From Rhizobium sp. 11515TR (GTDB lineage: Bacteria; Pseudomonadota; Alphaproteobacteria; Rhizobiales; Rhizobiaceae), in contig NZ_CP023000.1 of the NCBI RefSeq assembly GCF_002277895.1, forward strand, positions 558,001-622,000: a stretch of DNA of 64,000 nt, read 5' to 3'. Within the stretch, counting starts at the first letter, position 1. Every line of letters begins with the position of its first letter. This document shows, in pieces, positions 43,938 through 54,050 of the stretch. A model generated the notes under the pieces. The model was not told where the DNA came from. It worked only from the letters and a program-made list of their open reading frames with translations, and did no database searches. Position numbers and translations under genes: made by a program.

Positions 43938-44704
43938 ACCGCTCCCTCCTTCTCCTGCTGCAGATCCTGGTGGCGCTGGTCATTCTGGTCCTCTGGCATC
44001 TGGCGACGAATACCGGCCTCTTCGGAAATCCGAAGATCATATCCTTCTTCTTTGCCGATCCGCTCAAGGTCGCGCAGCGTGTCATCCAGTGGTTCGCTAG
44101 CGGATCGATCTGGTATCATCTCTGGATCACGCTATCGGAATCGATCCTTGCCTTCCTACTCGGCGCCTTCGGCGGGGTCGTCTTTGGCTTCTGGTTCGCC
44201 CGCAGGCCTCTAATCGCGGCTGTCTTCGACCCCTACGTGAAGGCGGCGAATGCACTGCCCCGCGTCGTGCTGGCGCCGATTTTCGCGTTGTGGTTCGGCC
44301 TCGGCATCTGGTCCAAGGTGGCGCTCGGCATCACGCTCGTCTTCTTCATCGTCTTTTTCAACGTCTATCAGGGCGTCAAGGAGGTCAGCCAGCCGGTGCT
44401 GTCCAATGCCCGCATGCTCGGCATGAACGAGCGACAGCTGCTGCGCCATGTCTATCTGCCCTCCGCGCTTTCCTGGGTGTTTTCCAGCCTGCATACCTCG
44501 GTCGGCTTTGCCGTCGTCGGTGCCGTGGTCGGCGAATATCTCGGTTCCGCCGCCGGTCTCGGCTACCTCATACAGCAGGCCGAGGGTGTCTTTGATGTGA
44601 CGGGTGTCTTTGCGGGCATGGTGGTTCTGACCGCTTTCGTCCTGCTGGTGGATTGGGTCATGACGATGGTTGAACGACGGCTGCTTGCCTGGCGCGGCCA
44701 ATAG
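43934..44704 (+). CDS. ABC transporter permease, SsuC/TauC type
   Basis: Inner-membrane permease, 256 aa, with six spans. Characteristic stretches are LWITLSESILAFLLGAFGG, AANALPRVVLAPIFALWFG and the coupling loop NARMLGMNERQLLRHVYLPS. Four-base overlap (ATGA) with the ATPase gene. Forms the channel, probably as a homodimer. Confidence 0.9.
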   Translation: MNRSLLLLLQILVALVILVLWHLATNTGLFGNPKIISFFFADPLKVAQRVIQWFASGSIWYHLWITLSESILAFLLGAFGGVVFGFWFARRPLIAAVFDPYVKAANALPRVVLAPIFALWFGLGIWSKVALGITLVFFIVFFNVYQGVKEVSQPVLSNARMLGMNERQLLRHVYLPSALSWVFSSLHTSVGFAVVGAVVGEYLGSAAGLGYLIQQAEGVFDVTGVFAGMVVLTAFVLLVDWVMTMVERRLLAWRGQ

Positions 44705-44735
44705 CGCAAAGAAACAGGGACGTGGAGGAAAAACT

Positions 44736-45767
44736 ATGGAACGCAGGACATTTCTGATCGGGACGGCGAGCTTCGGAATTGGCGCTTCGCTTGCGGGCAT
44801 TCTACCAGCAGTGGCACAGGACGCGAAGCCGGAAAAGCCGAATCTGTTGATCGGCGTCGGCGGCAAGCCATTGCTTTATTACCTGCCACTGACGATCGCC
44901 GAACGGAAGGGCTTCTTCAAAGAAGAGGGTCTCAACGTCACCATCAATGATTTCGCCGGCGGTTCGAAGTCGCTGGAGGGACTGATCGGCGGCTCCCTCG
45001 ATGTCGTCGCCGGCGCCTATGAACATACGATCCGCATGCAGAACAAGGGCCAGGATATCGTCGCGATCTGCAATCTCGGCCGCTTTCCGGGGATCGTCAT
45101 CGCGGTGCGCAAGGATCTCGCCGGCGAGATCAAGTCGATGGCGGACATGAAGGGCCGCAAGATCGGCGTGACCGCGCCAGGCTCATCGACGGCGCTGATG
45201 TTCCAATATGCCATGCTGAAGAATGGGCTGAAGACCGACGATGCGTCGCTGATCGGCGTCGGCGGCGGGGCCGGCGCGGTAGCCGCGGTCAAGAGCGGTC
45301 AGATCGACGGCCTTTCCCATCTCGATCCGGTTATCGCGCAGTTGCAGTATGATGGCGACATCACGGTGCTTCTGGATACGCGCACCGAGGCCGGTACGCG
45401 TGCGCTTTTCGGTGGTCCGAACCCGGCCGCGACCGTCTACATCAAGCACGAATTTGCGAAAGAGAACCCGATCACCACGCAAAAGACGGTCAATGCCTTC
45501 ATGAAGGCCCTGAAATGGATCGCGACAGCAAGCCCCGAAGATGTCGCGGGCGTCGTTCCGGAAGAATATCTGCTCGGCAATCGCGACCTCTACATGCAGG
45601 CCTTCAAGAATTCCAAGGAAATGTATTCCCCGGACGGCATGGTCACGCCGGAAGGCTATAATTCCATGATGGGCGTGTTGAAGACGCTCGATCCCGAACT
45701 CGCCAGTGCCGACGTGCCTTTCGAGAAGACATTCGATCCGACCTTTGCCAAGGCCGCAAAGACCTGA
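44736..45767 (+). CDS. ABC transporter substrate-binding protein, SsuA/NMT1 type
   Basis: Periplasmic binding protein, 343 aa from the ATG at 44736 behind GTGGAGGAA. The N-terminus ERRTFLIGTASFGIGAS has a twin-arginine pattern, so Tat export is likely, with cleavage near PAVAQD. The body matches the nitrate/sulfonate/THI5-like class: YYLPLTIAERKGFFKEEGL, GGSKSLEGLIGGSLDVVAGA, GRKIGVTAPGSSTALMFQY. Ligand not assignable. Last gene of the importer; a hairpin follows the stop. Confidence 0.9.
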   Translation: MERRTFLIGTASFGIGASLAGILPAVAQDAKPEKPNLLIGVGGKPLLYYLPLTIAERKGFFKEEGLNVTINDFAGGSKSLEGLIGGSLDVVAGAYEHTIRMQNKGQDIVAICNLGRFPGIVIAVRKDLAGEIKSMADMKGRKIGVTAPGSSTALMFQYAMLKNGLKTDDASLIGVGGGAGAVAAVKSGQIDGLSHLDPVIAQLQYDGDITVLLDTRTEAGTRALFGGPNPAATVYIKHEFAKENPITTQKTVNAFMKALKWIATASPEDVAGVVPEEYLLGNRDLYMQAFKNSKEMYSPDGMVTPEGYNSMMGVLKTLDPELASADVPFEKTFDPTFAKAAKT

Positions 45768-45778
45768 TCGAGGCAATA

Positions 45779-45807
45779 GGCGTGCCCGGCGGTTGGCCGG
45801 GTACGCC
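45779..45807 (+). terminator. Hairpin after the SsuABC-type operon
   Basis: Arms GGCGTGCCCGGC and GCCGGGTACGCC (one G-U pair) around GGTTG, twelve bases after the binding-protein stop. There is no T-run, so termination may need Rho, or the hairpin may protect the 3' end. Confidence 0.5.
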
Positions 45808-46031
45808 TAACCCCGCCGAGCCAAAATCCTATCAGATCGAGCAAGCGCCGGCGGGCCGGCGTGATGCCGGCAGCGGTTTTATGACGGACCTTTCGGGGCG
45901 AAGAATTTTTTCAAATTGACCGACGGATTTCGATCAATTGCGCGTTCAAGCAGCGCAAGATCTGACGAAAGCCTGAATGACAAGGATTCTTAAGATCGAG
46001 GCAGGCTGCGGTCCGATACTGGAGAATGAGA

Positions 46032-46307
46032 ATGGTTGCATCATTCAAAACGCCAGCGGGCCAGAAGCGGATATATTCGGCAAAACTGCTCGGCATGTTG
46101 CTCGTTTTTGCCCTTCCCTTCGCCGTGCGCGCAGAAGCCTGTGCAATCCCACCGCCAATTTTCACCATTGATGAGCCGTATCAGGCTCGCTTCCACGATC
46201 CACGATTGACGACCCTGATTGCTCGGCGCCGGCCATTTATCAAACCGCGGCTCGATAGCAACGTGACGGCCGCCTGGAGTGGACGCCCGACAATGGAGCG
46301 TCCCTAG
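46032..46307 (+). CDS. Small exported hypothetical protein
   Basis: About 91 aa. The ATG at 46032 has GGAG seven bases upstream; an ATG at 46026 is too close. A signal peptide is visible (KLLGMLLVFALPFAVRAEA), then a Pro-rich start CAIPPPIFTIDEPYQARF and a basic region TLIARRRPFIKPR. No family recognised. The sequence around it (45808-46031) is AT-richer than the genes and holds nothing else clear. Confidence 0.45.
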   Translation: MVASFKTPAGQKRIYSAKLLGMLLVFALPFAVRAEACAIPPPIFTIDEPYQARFHDPRLTTLIARRRPFIKPRLDSNVTAAWSGRPTMERP

Positions 46308-46377
46308 TGGCGATATCCGGAACGGCCCGATCGACCTACGCTTCAGACCCATCTGAGATGGTCAATGGAGGACCAGT

Positions 46378-47238
46378 ATGCATCTAACACGTCGGCAGTT
46401 TGCCATTCTGGCTTGCGCTTTGACGGTTCCGGCTGGCCGAAGCGCCGCGGCAAGTGACGATAACGCAGTGTTCTGGCAAGCAAACCTGGCAGATCGGTCA
46501 ATTGCCATTTTCGGCTATGAACGCATCGGTGCCGCACTGGTATCCGACATCGTTCGCGATGGAGAGCGGATATCCGATCAGGCAAGTTCGGTCTATACCG
46601 ACATCGGCCCGAATGCTCCGCACTTGAAGTACTCGACTAATATAAAACAAGTGCCACCGGTTCTTCCCGCTTTGCCGCCGACGGATGCAGACGATCTACG
46701 CCGCATTATGCCGACAGCAGCAGGTTCCCCGGTTGAACGCCTTCCAGGATACGTAGTGGCCTTATTGCTGATGGGCGAAGGACAACACTCATGGGCACCA
46801 AGTGTCGAGGGTGTGATCATGGATCATGTCCGCTCCGGTGGAAAGCAAATCTCCTCGCTGATAAGCGATACGGACCTGATGTCGATATGGTCGCCACCCG
46901 ATACGTTCACACTGAAAGCAGTTGGCGCACATCAAATCAGCTATCTTCTCGAGAAGCGCCGTCAGCTGGGGCCTATCGGTGGCTACATGGAAACACTTTA
47001 CGAGCAGCGGCGTGTATCTGAGATCACGCGGTTGCGAGAGGAAATCACCAAGGAAGGAGTCGTCAATCCGCTTGGCTCCCTGGCAGGTCCGCAATTCAAG
47101 GCGCTACTTTTCAAACAGGTCTTGAAAATTGACTCGACGAAGAATTTTCTCCTTCTCCCATTGGCTGTCTTACTCGGTAATGACGGCATCTTGGAACTCA
47201 TGAAATCAAACGGCTTTCAGATAACGGCATTAGTATAA
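46378..47238 (+). CDS. Exported hypothetical protein, distantly TraB/GumN-like
   Basis: Protein of 286 aa with a good ribosome site (TGGAGGACCAGT). The N-terminus HLTRRQFAILACALTVPAG fits a twin-arginine or Sec signal. Parts recall the TraB/GumN fold: FWQANLADRSIAIFGYERIG at the start, YVVALLLMGEGQHSWAPSVE and GVIMDHVRSGGKQISSL in the middle. The GxxH metal motif expected after the first strand is absent (FGYERIG), so if related it is altered. Codon use is less GC-biased than in most neighbours. Function unknown. Confidence 0.6.
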   Translation: MHLTRRQFAILACALTVPAGRSAAASDDNAVFWQANLADRSIAIFGYERIGAALVSDIVRDGERISDQASSVYTDIGPNAPHLKYSTNIKQVPPVLPALPPTDADDLRRIMPTAAGSPVERLPGYVVALLLMGEGQHSWAPSVEGVIMDHVRSGGKQISSLISDTDLMSIWSPPDTFTLKAVGAHQISYLLEKRRQLGPIGGYMETLYEQRRVSEITRLREEITKEGVVNPLGSLAGPQFKALLFKQVLKIDSTKNFLLLPLAVLLGNDGILELMKSNGFQITALV

Positions 47239-47602
47239 TGCTGCCGGTGCCGGTGAAAGCCACATACTACAAGGTATTTATCCCATTCGAGGGCCGATGA
47301 AACATGGCTCCGTTCGCGGCGATCAAGGGCACCGCGGCCTTGTCGCACGCTGGGAATCCGAACGTGATAGGCAGCTCCGGTCTCCCAGCCTCGAGGCACC
47401 GCGCAAGTTGAATTCCGGCCCCCTGTGACCGTCACGGCCATCGGCAGCGTGATCATCTGGATACAGCTAACGGTGGAATATCTTTACGCCAGATATGATT
47501 AGTAATCTTATTGTCATATGACGATAGCGAAAACCTGATACGGCGTTGACAGGCGTTTCAGCCAACTATCCTATTCCTTTAAGCAACGCACGGGGGAAAA
47601 GT
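47239..47602. other. Intergenic gap with a possible promoter for the LysM gene
   Basis: A gap of 364 bp. TTGACA at 47546-47551 followed about 15-17 bases later by TATCCT-like sequence is a possible sigma-70 promoter for the LysM operon. The part from 47239 to 47460 shows no convincing gene on either strand. Confidence 0.45.
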
Positions 47603-48730
47603 ATGATCGGCACACGATATCAGATCAAGGCGGGTGATACGCTCTGGTCTATCGCTCACGAGCATCTCGGCCATGGTGCGCAATGGCCGCGTATCTGGCG
47701 CTATAATAACCGCCGCGATGTCATTCGTGCCACCGGCCATGGAATTCCCGATCCGGATTTGATCCATGCCGGCAGCACAATTCTGATCCCCGTTCTGCCG
47801 GGTCAGCGCGAGCATGGCAGCAATGGTCATCACCATCCGCCGCATACGTCGCAGCATCATAATCCCTCGACATCCGCCACCACGCCGGCGCCGCATTCCG
47901 CCTCCCCGCAGCCGCTTCGCACCGGCAACCCGGCTACGGAACTGAAGAAGGAATTGCCGCACGTCTATTCGCCGATCTCGATCAAGTACCGCTTGAACGA
48001 TCTGACGATGCCCGTCATCGAGACTCCGACGGCGACGATCGAGTTCCGCATGACCGGTGATGTCGTCCTGATGACGGACAAGCGCTATCCGGCAACCTAC
48101 GTGAGCAACGGCGGACGGCTGGAGACACAGATCTCGCAGCAGGCCAACGTCGCCTTCGGCCAGCTCGTCGGCGACACGCGCTTCATCTACGATTCGAAGA
48201 AAAAAGAAGTGACCGTGCGCTCCATGCTGGTCAGCCAGAGCACAACGCCGAACGCGGCGGCCACCGCGGTTGGTGTCGAGTTCAGCTCCAGCAGCCCGAT
48301 ACCGAAGCTGCGCGCCGAGGTCCGTTTCCCCAAGCTGCAGGGCAGGATCGGCCCATTCCACTATGTCGCCATGAGCGTAGCCTTCGTCATTCTGATCACG
48401 CCAAAGGCTCACATTCCTCCGTCGGCACCCTCGCCCCAGGCCGTGCGTGACGCGGTACGCATCCGCGAGCCCGAGGAAGGGACCAACTGGAGCCGTGTCA
48501 TCGGCACCGGTCTGGTCATCGGCGCTGGCGTCATTGTCGTCGGCACCCTGGTCGAGGATTTCTTCTCCGGCGGCGTCGGCGTTGCCGATGATCCGGCCTC
48601 CTTCGCGGCCGCCGGCGCCTCGCTGACGCGCGGCCTTGCTATGCTTCGCGGCGCAGCCACCACAGCCCTGCCACGCGCAGCGGTTCCGGCCGCCGTACAC
48701 GTCGGCGCCCGGGTTGGACTGGCACATTGA
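47603..48730 (+). CDS. LysM-domain protein
   Basis: Protein of 375 aa from the ATG at 47603 behind GGGGGAAAAG. A LysM module fills residues 4-62: YQIKAGDTLWSIAHEHLGHG, WPRIWRYNNR and IHAGSTILIPVLPGQ. A His/Pro/Ser-rich linker (residues 70-110) follows, then a region without known family (RLNDLTMPVIETPTATIEFR) and a hydrophobic stretch VIGTGLVIGAGVIVVGTLV near residue 305. No N-terminal signal is visible, so the LysM part may lie in the cytoplasm or export may be non-classical. The stop overlaps the next start by four bases, so the two proteins probably work together. Confidence 0.82.
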   Translation: MIGTRYQIKAGDTLWSIAHEHLGHGAQWPRIWRYNNRRDVIRATGHGIPDPDLIHAGSTILIPVLPGQREHGSNGHHHPPHTSQHHNPSTSATTPAPHSASPQPLRTGNPATELKKELPHVYSPISIKYRLNDLTMPVIETPTATIEFRMTGDVVLMTDKRYPATYVSNGGRLETQISQQANVAFGQLVGDTRFIYDSKKKEVTVRSMLVSQSTTPNAAATAVGVEFSSSSPIPKLRAEVRFPKLQGRIGPFHYVAMSVAFVILITPKAHIPPSAPSPQAVRDAVRIREPEEGTNWSRVIGTGLVIGAGVIVVGTLVEDFFSGGVGVADDPASFAAAGASLTRGLAMLRGAATTALPRAAVPAAVHVGARVGLAH

Positions 48731-49551
48731 TCGTCTCACGGCGTCTTCTACTTGGCGCGGCAGTGGTTCTGGCCGGGAGCGGTTCTTACCTTCTCGGCCG
48801 GTCGACACCGAAAGAGGATGCTATTGCCAATCCTGATTCGTATGCGGCCAAGCTTGGCCGGCAACAGGGCCTGACGATCGGTTTTGGCGATCCATCGACC
48901 TTCTACGTGCCGCCCTATCTACCCGCCGATGCACCTGTAGAGGGGGTCGTGTTGAGCGCTGCCGACCACACCGCCGTAAAGGACTCGCTGCGCGGCATTG
49001 CCAGGGCTTTCGAAGCTTACCCGGAACAATGCCTCGGCCGGATCATCAAGGCGATCTTCATCGCGGGCAGGATTTTGATAGACGGCGCCGAAGCGGGCGG
49101 CACCTATGGGCTAGACTGGATATTTCTCGCCGCGCCCTCCAACGTATCGGCCGAGACGCGTCAGCTGACCGCCGAGCTTGGCGTGCACCACGAAACGAGT
49201 TCCTTCATCTGGTTGCGAAACGATGCCTTGCAACGAGCTTTCTCCGCACTCGAGCCGGCCGGTTGGCAATTTCAGAACAGCGCGACCGATCAGATCGCCC
49301 GCAATGGCCAGACCGCTCCGGCGGTGGAAACCGGTTTTCTCTCCGCCTATGGCGCAACGACCTCGGAGAATGACTTCAATACCTATGCAGAAATCGTGTT
49401 TTCCGATCCGGGGCGTCTGATAAAGCTGGCGGAAAGCGTGCCAGTCATTGCGAAAAAACTCGCACTGACACTCGATTCCTACATCGCTATCGATGAGCGG
49501 CTGCGCGAGACTTTCGCTCGAAGCGGTCTGCTGAAAGCGGCCGGGCGATAG
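48727..49551 (+). CDS. Exported protein, possible zinc metallopeptidase
   Basis: Protein of 274 aa starting at TTG in the TTGA overlap with the LysM gene. A signal sequence is present (RRLLLGAAVVLAGSGSYLLG). The centre holds GVHHETSSFIWLRND (His154-His155-Glu156) and about 60 residues later ENDFNTYAEIVFSD. An HHExSS motif followed by an acidic third ligand is seen in some little-studied zincin-like lipoproteins, so a peptidase is possible, perhaps acting in the cell wall space together with the LysM partner. This is a weak assignment; no family is certain. Confidence 0.65.
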   Translation: MIVSRRLLLGAAVVLAGSGSYLLGRSTPKEDAIANPDSYAAKLGRQQGLTIGFGDPSTFYVPPYLPADAPVEGVVLSAADHTAVKDSLRGIARAFEAYPEQCLGRIIKAIFIAGRILIDGAEAGGTYGLDWIFLAAPSNVSAETRQLTAELGVHHETSSFIWLRNDALQRAFSALEPAGWQFQNSATDQIARNGQTAPAVETGFLSAYGATTSENDFNTYAEIVFSDPGRLIKLAESVPVIAKKLALTLDSYIAIDERLRETFARSGLLKAAGR

Positions 49552-49668
49552 GCCGGCCAATAGCCTCGCTTCCAGGGCGTCGAAAAGGTCGATCGAAGCC
49601 GCGCCAAGATCGAAGCCCTTGGCGCGGCCGCGACGTGAGATCAATTCATTTAGAGATCGTGGCGTCGT

Positions 49669-50094
49669 TTACTGCTGGGCCGGCTCGGCTTTCTGAATCT
49701 TGTCCTGGACCTTCTTGACGAGTGCCGGGTCCTTCTTCGCGGCCGTCAGAATTGCGTTATATTCGTCTACCGACATCCCCGGAGAAGTCTGAACAGCCTG
49801 CACCATCTGCTTGCTTGCTTCGGTCTGCAGCTGTTGTTTCGCGGTCGGATCCTGTGTTGCGCCGATCTTGGCCGAATATTCCTGCCTGATCTTGTCCACC
49901 TGGAGATAAGCGACCGCAAAAGCCTCTATCTTTTGATCGCTGACTGGGGCAGCGGCAGCGTTGCTATCGGGCTGCTGCGCTTGGGCAGGTTGTTGTTCTT
50001 GCGTTGCTTGCTGTGCGAACGCTTGAGTGCTGAGAACCATCAGGCTCAAGGCTGCAGCGGTCAACGATGCAGCGGGGATATGACGAATAATCAT
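49669..50094 (-). CDS. Exported DUF4168-like protein
   Basis: Small periplasmic protein, 141 aa, from the ATG at 50094 behind AGAGGAATTCAG. Signal peptide SLTAAALSLMVLSTQAFAQQ, then a Gln/Ala-rich linker and a helical domain: KIEAFAVAYLQVDKIRQEY, ASKQMVQAVQTSPGMSVDEY, DPALVKKVQDKIQK. This order is that of DUF4168 proteins, which have no known function. Monocistronic by position. Confidence 0.8.
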   Translation of the reverse strand: MIIRHIPAASLTAAALSLMVLSTQAFAQQATQEQQPAQAQQPDSNAAAAPVSDQKIEAFAVAYLQVDKIRQEYSAKIGATQDPTAKQQLQTEASKQMVQAVQTSPGMSVDEYNAILTAAKKDPALVKKVQDKIQKAEPAQQ

Positions 50095-50439
50095 CTGAAT
50101 TCCTCTTAGTCGTGCGGGGGGAACACCTCTTTGATGGCGTAGAGCGAAGGTTGGCATATCGTTTTAGATTCAGCCGCCGGTTAGGGTTGAGGAACGATCC
50201 GGCGGCAATGTGGCCGTCAAACGTTTTCTGTGAGGCAATAGCGTGACGATCCCCTGGCCGTGACGCGGCGGCTTTATGGCGATCGAGATCCGACCAGCGC
50301 GAATTTCTTCCGAAGCCGCAATGCAGTTACCCGATGTGAAAGCCAGGAAACTGCGCGAACATGGCCGGGCTTCGGTCTTTATTGCTTGCACAGCCATCCC
50401 GCCATACAAAGGCGGAATGACTGTGATCCTTGTCTCGTT
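50095..50439. other. Intergenic gap, no supported gene
   Basis: A gap of 345 bp between two minus-strand genes. Short frames on both strands (70-80 codons) exist, but none has a ribosome site or recognisable composition. I see no clear RNA or repeat. Confidence 0.45.
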
Positions 50440-51612
50440 TCAGGGAAGAGTGACGACCTCGACCCAGTTCGCGCCGGCGTCGACGGGATAACGGCCGATC
50501 GGCGTGAGCGCACCGTTTGCCCGGTCGATGGCATAGACGGCGATCTTGTCGGATTTTTCTCCGGTCGCGATCAGGAAGCGGCCCGACGGATCGATGCGGA
50601 TGCCGCGCGGCTGCTCCTCGGTCGGATAATTGGCAACGTAAGTGAGGTTGCCGCTTCCCTCCGCCACATGGAAGAGGGCGATCTTGCTGGTGGTTCGCTC
50701 GGTCGTATAGAGGAATTTGCCGTTCGGAGTGATGCCGATGTCGGCAGCCCAGACCTTCGGCTTGCCGTCATCGACAGGTGCGACTGCCGGCGCCGTGGCG
50801 TTGAACGGCGGTGGAGGCGGCGGGGCAATGCCTGGAGACAGGCCGGTGTCGTCCGGAACGGATGCGACGCTTTCGACTTCGGTGAGCGTCCCCTTGGCCG
50901 GGTCGAGGCTGTAGTGAATGACATGGCCGGTCAGTTCGGTGACGACATAGACCGATTTGCCGCCCGGCGCGAAAATGATATGGCGCGGCCCGAAACCCGG
51001 CTTGGTGGCGATCTCAGGCGGATTATTCGGCTCCAGCATGCCGGTCTCGGCATTGAGCACGAACTGCAGCACCACGTCGGAGCCGAGATTGGTCGCAAAG
51101 ACATATTTGCCCTTGGGATCGCTGACGATCGAATGAGCATTGCGGCCGGTCAGGATCATCTGGCGAGTGCCGTCCGTCACACGGCCATCCGGGTCGATCG
51201 GCAGGACCGCGATCTTGTTTCCACCATAGGAGGAGGTGAAGAGCAGACGCCCGGAGGGATCGGTCGACACATAGGGCATGCTGTCGGGCAAGGCCGCGAC
51301 CGCACCCGGCGTCAGATTGCCGGTTGCCGCATCGATCGCCAGCGTCAGCACCCGGTAGGGCTGCGAGCGCACGACGGCATAAAGATGCTTCTTGTCGGGG
51401 CCGATGGTCATCGGCATCACCATCTTGCCCGCATCGAAAGTCGCCGCCGGCGTCAGGGTGCCGGTCCTCTCATCCATGCTGTAGCTGTCGATCTTCCCGT
51501 CGGTTGCCGCAGAGACATAGACGAATGTCCTGGCAAACATATCTTGTGTCGACGCAAGCATTGCCGAGGCCGCCATGATCGCGGCAAAAATTCCAGATTG
51601 TAATCCAACCAC
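50440..51612 (-). CDS. Beta-propeller lactonase family protein
   Basis: Seven-bladed propeller lactonase (6-phosphogluconolactonase/COG2706 type), 390 aa, starting at GTG 51612 behind GGAGGAGGACACTC. The N-terminus IFAAIMAASAMLASTQDMFA looks like a signal peptide, so it is probably periplasmic. Repeats follow the pattern HLYAVVRS, PSGRLLFTSSYGGNKI, PKGKYVFATNLGSDVV, GPRHIIFAPGGKSVYVVTEL, PNGKFLYTTERTTSKI, PRGIRIDPSGRFLIATGEKS. A Pro-rich loop (PPPPPP) is inserted near residue 270. Being in one run with KDG dehydratase and mannonate dehydratase genes, it may open aldono- or aldarolactones. Confidence 0.82.
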   Translation of the reverse strand: MVGLQSGIFAAIMAASAMLASTQDMFARTFVYVSAATDGKIDSYSMDERTGTLTPAATFDAGKMVMPMTIGPDKKHLYAVVRSQPYRVLTLAIDAATGNLTPGAVAALPDSMPYVSTDPSGRLLFTSSYGGNKIAVLPIDPDGRVTDGTRQMILTGRNAHSIVSDPKGKYVFATNLGSDVVLQFVLNAETGMLEPNNPPEIATKPGFGPRHIIFAPGGKSVYVVTELTGHVIHYSLDPAKGTLTEVESVASVPDDTGLSPGIAPPPPPPFNATAPAVAPVDDGKPKVWAADIGITPNGKFLYTTERTTSKIALFHVAEGSGNLTYVANYPTEEQPRGIRIDPSGRFLIATGEKSDKIAVYAIDRANGALTPIGRYPVDAGANWVEVVTLP

Positions 51613-51682
51613 GAGTGTCCTCCTCCTGCAAAGCGCGATCGCCGGCAGCGCCGACGATCATTTGCATGTGCTTGGCTGTGCC

Positions 51683-52603
<921 letters not shown>

Positions 52604-52630
52604 TTATCGATTGGTATGGGCGATTGGGTC

Positions 52631-53605
52631 TCAGGCGCCTTCGAGCGACTGGACGAGGGCGGCGATGTAGCCGTAGCAGAAGGCGAAGGCGACGCCGGTC
52701 GGGTCCCGGCCGCTGATGGTCGGCACATGATCGGGCATCAGCATGTATTGATAGCCGACTTCCTTGTAGACCTTCGCGGAGCGGACCATGTCCATGTCGC
52801 CCTCATCCGGGAAGGTCTCCATGAAGGAGAGCTTGCCACCGCGAATGTTGCGGAAATGGACGTTGAAAAGCTTGCCGCGCGTGCCGAACCAGCGGATGAT
52901 GTCGTCGATCTCCTCGCGTGGATTGTCGAGCATCTCGCCAACCGATCCCTGGCAGAAATTCAGTCCGTGATAAGGGCTTTCGCGCATCCGAACGAACTTC
53001 TTCAAGCCTTCGACGGAGCCGAGCACGCGCGTGACACCACGATAGCCCGGCGGTGTGTAGGGATCATGCGGGTGGCAAGCGAGGCGCACGCGATTGCTCT
53101 CCGCCACGGGCACGACCCGCTCCAGGAAATAATCGATGCGCTCCCAGTTCTCGTCTTCCGACAGAACGCCGGCCAAGCCAGGGGCGGCCTGATGGTCTGC
53201 CTTGTCCCAGCGGAAGCTCGCATTCATCGAACCGCCGCGTCCACGCTCTTCCGGCGTGCGCGGAATGCCGATGAGATTGAGATTGTATTTTGCCGCGGGA
53301 ATGCCGGCCGCCGCCACATCTTCGATGAGCTTGCAGACCGCATCGATCTGGCGATCGCGATCCGGTCCGGCAAGCAGAATATCAGGATAGGATGCCTTTT
53401 CGATCGGTTGAGACGGCAAGGGAAGCTGAATCATATCCAGAATCAGCCCGAAACTCTCGACCTTGTCGCGAAGGCGCTCAAGATCAGATAGCGTCCAGCT
53501 CTCCGGCTTTCCCGGCGGATCCGCACATATATGCTTCAGCCCCAATTGCGCAAAAACGCGATAATCGTCGTCGTCGCGCGCCTCGACCTGTGTTCCTACA
53601 TACAC
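52631..53605 (-). CDS. uxuA: D-Mannonate dehydratase, UxuA type
   Basis: Metal-dependent TIM-barrel enzyme, 324 aa, from GTG 53605 behind GGGAGAGACGCTCG. It would dehydrate D-mannonate to 2-keto-3-deoxygluconate. Metal-binding motifs are RLACHPHDPYTPPGYRG, GLNFCQGSVGEML, LFNVHFRNIRGGK and YMLMPDHVPTISGR. It is somewhat shorter than E. coli UxuA, as in many alphaproteobacteria. First gene of the minus-strand operon, divergent from a Dpp-type importer with AT-rich palindromes in the gap. Confidence 0.88.
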   Translation of the reverse strand: MYVGTQVEARDDDDYRVFAQLGLKHICADPPGKPESWTLSDLERLRDKVESFGLILDMIQLPLPSQPIEKASYPDILLAGPDRDRQIDAVCKLIEDVAAAGIPAAKYNLNLIGIPRTPEERGRGGSMNASFRWDKADHQAAPGLAGVLSEDENWERIDYFLERVVPVAESNRVRLACHPHDPYTPPGYRGVTRVLGSVEGLKKFVRMRESPYHGLNFCQGSVGEMLDNPREEIDDIIRWFGTRGKLFNVHFRNIRGGKLSFMETFPDEGDMDMVRSAKVYKEVGYQYMLMPDHVPTISGRDPTGVAFAFCYGYIAALVQSLEGA

Positions 53606-54050
53606 CGAGCGTCTCTCCCGTAAGATTGATCCATATCATATGACATAATATGAATTTTATGAGGTGTCGAGAGCTATTGCTGCTCCATGGCGGGCGATAA
53701 CGTCGCTGGCTCGCCAGCATATCTGCCCACATCGTCCATCAGGCGCATTCAGAGTCCTGACCTGCGGCGGTCACCAACAGGATTTTTAACCGTTGCCCAG
53801 CGCGGATTTTGCCGAGACAGGCACAATTGCTGGCATCGAAGGCTGCTTCGTCTCTCCGACCCTGTCAAAAGCCAGCCGCCAAGCCATATGGCAACTGATC
53901 GATTGTTACGCCAGTTTCCACTTTTGCCCCTTGTCATTCAGCATCAACCATCGGCACGGGCCTTGCCAACCATGCCGATCTTCGCTAAATCATAATATGA
54001 CATGCGGGTAACATCATACGTATTATATACTATCCGACGGAGGAGGCATA
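53606..54050. promoter_or_regulatory. Divergent control region with AT-rich palindromes
   Basis: No gene is visible in these 445 bp. Near the uxuA side, 53636-53653 is TCATAT-GACATA-ATATGA with perfect 6-bp arms. Near the importer side, 53990-54000 is the palindrome TCATAATATGA, followed by ATACGTAT at 54016-54023. The sites resemble each other and flank both starts, so one regulator, encoded elsewhere, may control both operons. GntR-type hexuronate regulators bind sites of this style. Confidence 0.55.

Noticed and set aside
47217-47456. 79-codon minus-strand frame in the gap before the LysM gene
   Set aside because: No ribosome site and no recognisable family; overlaps the end of the preceding gene.
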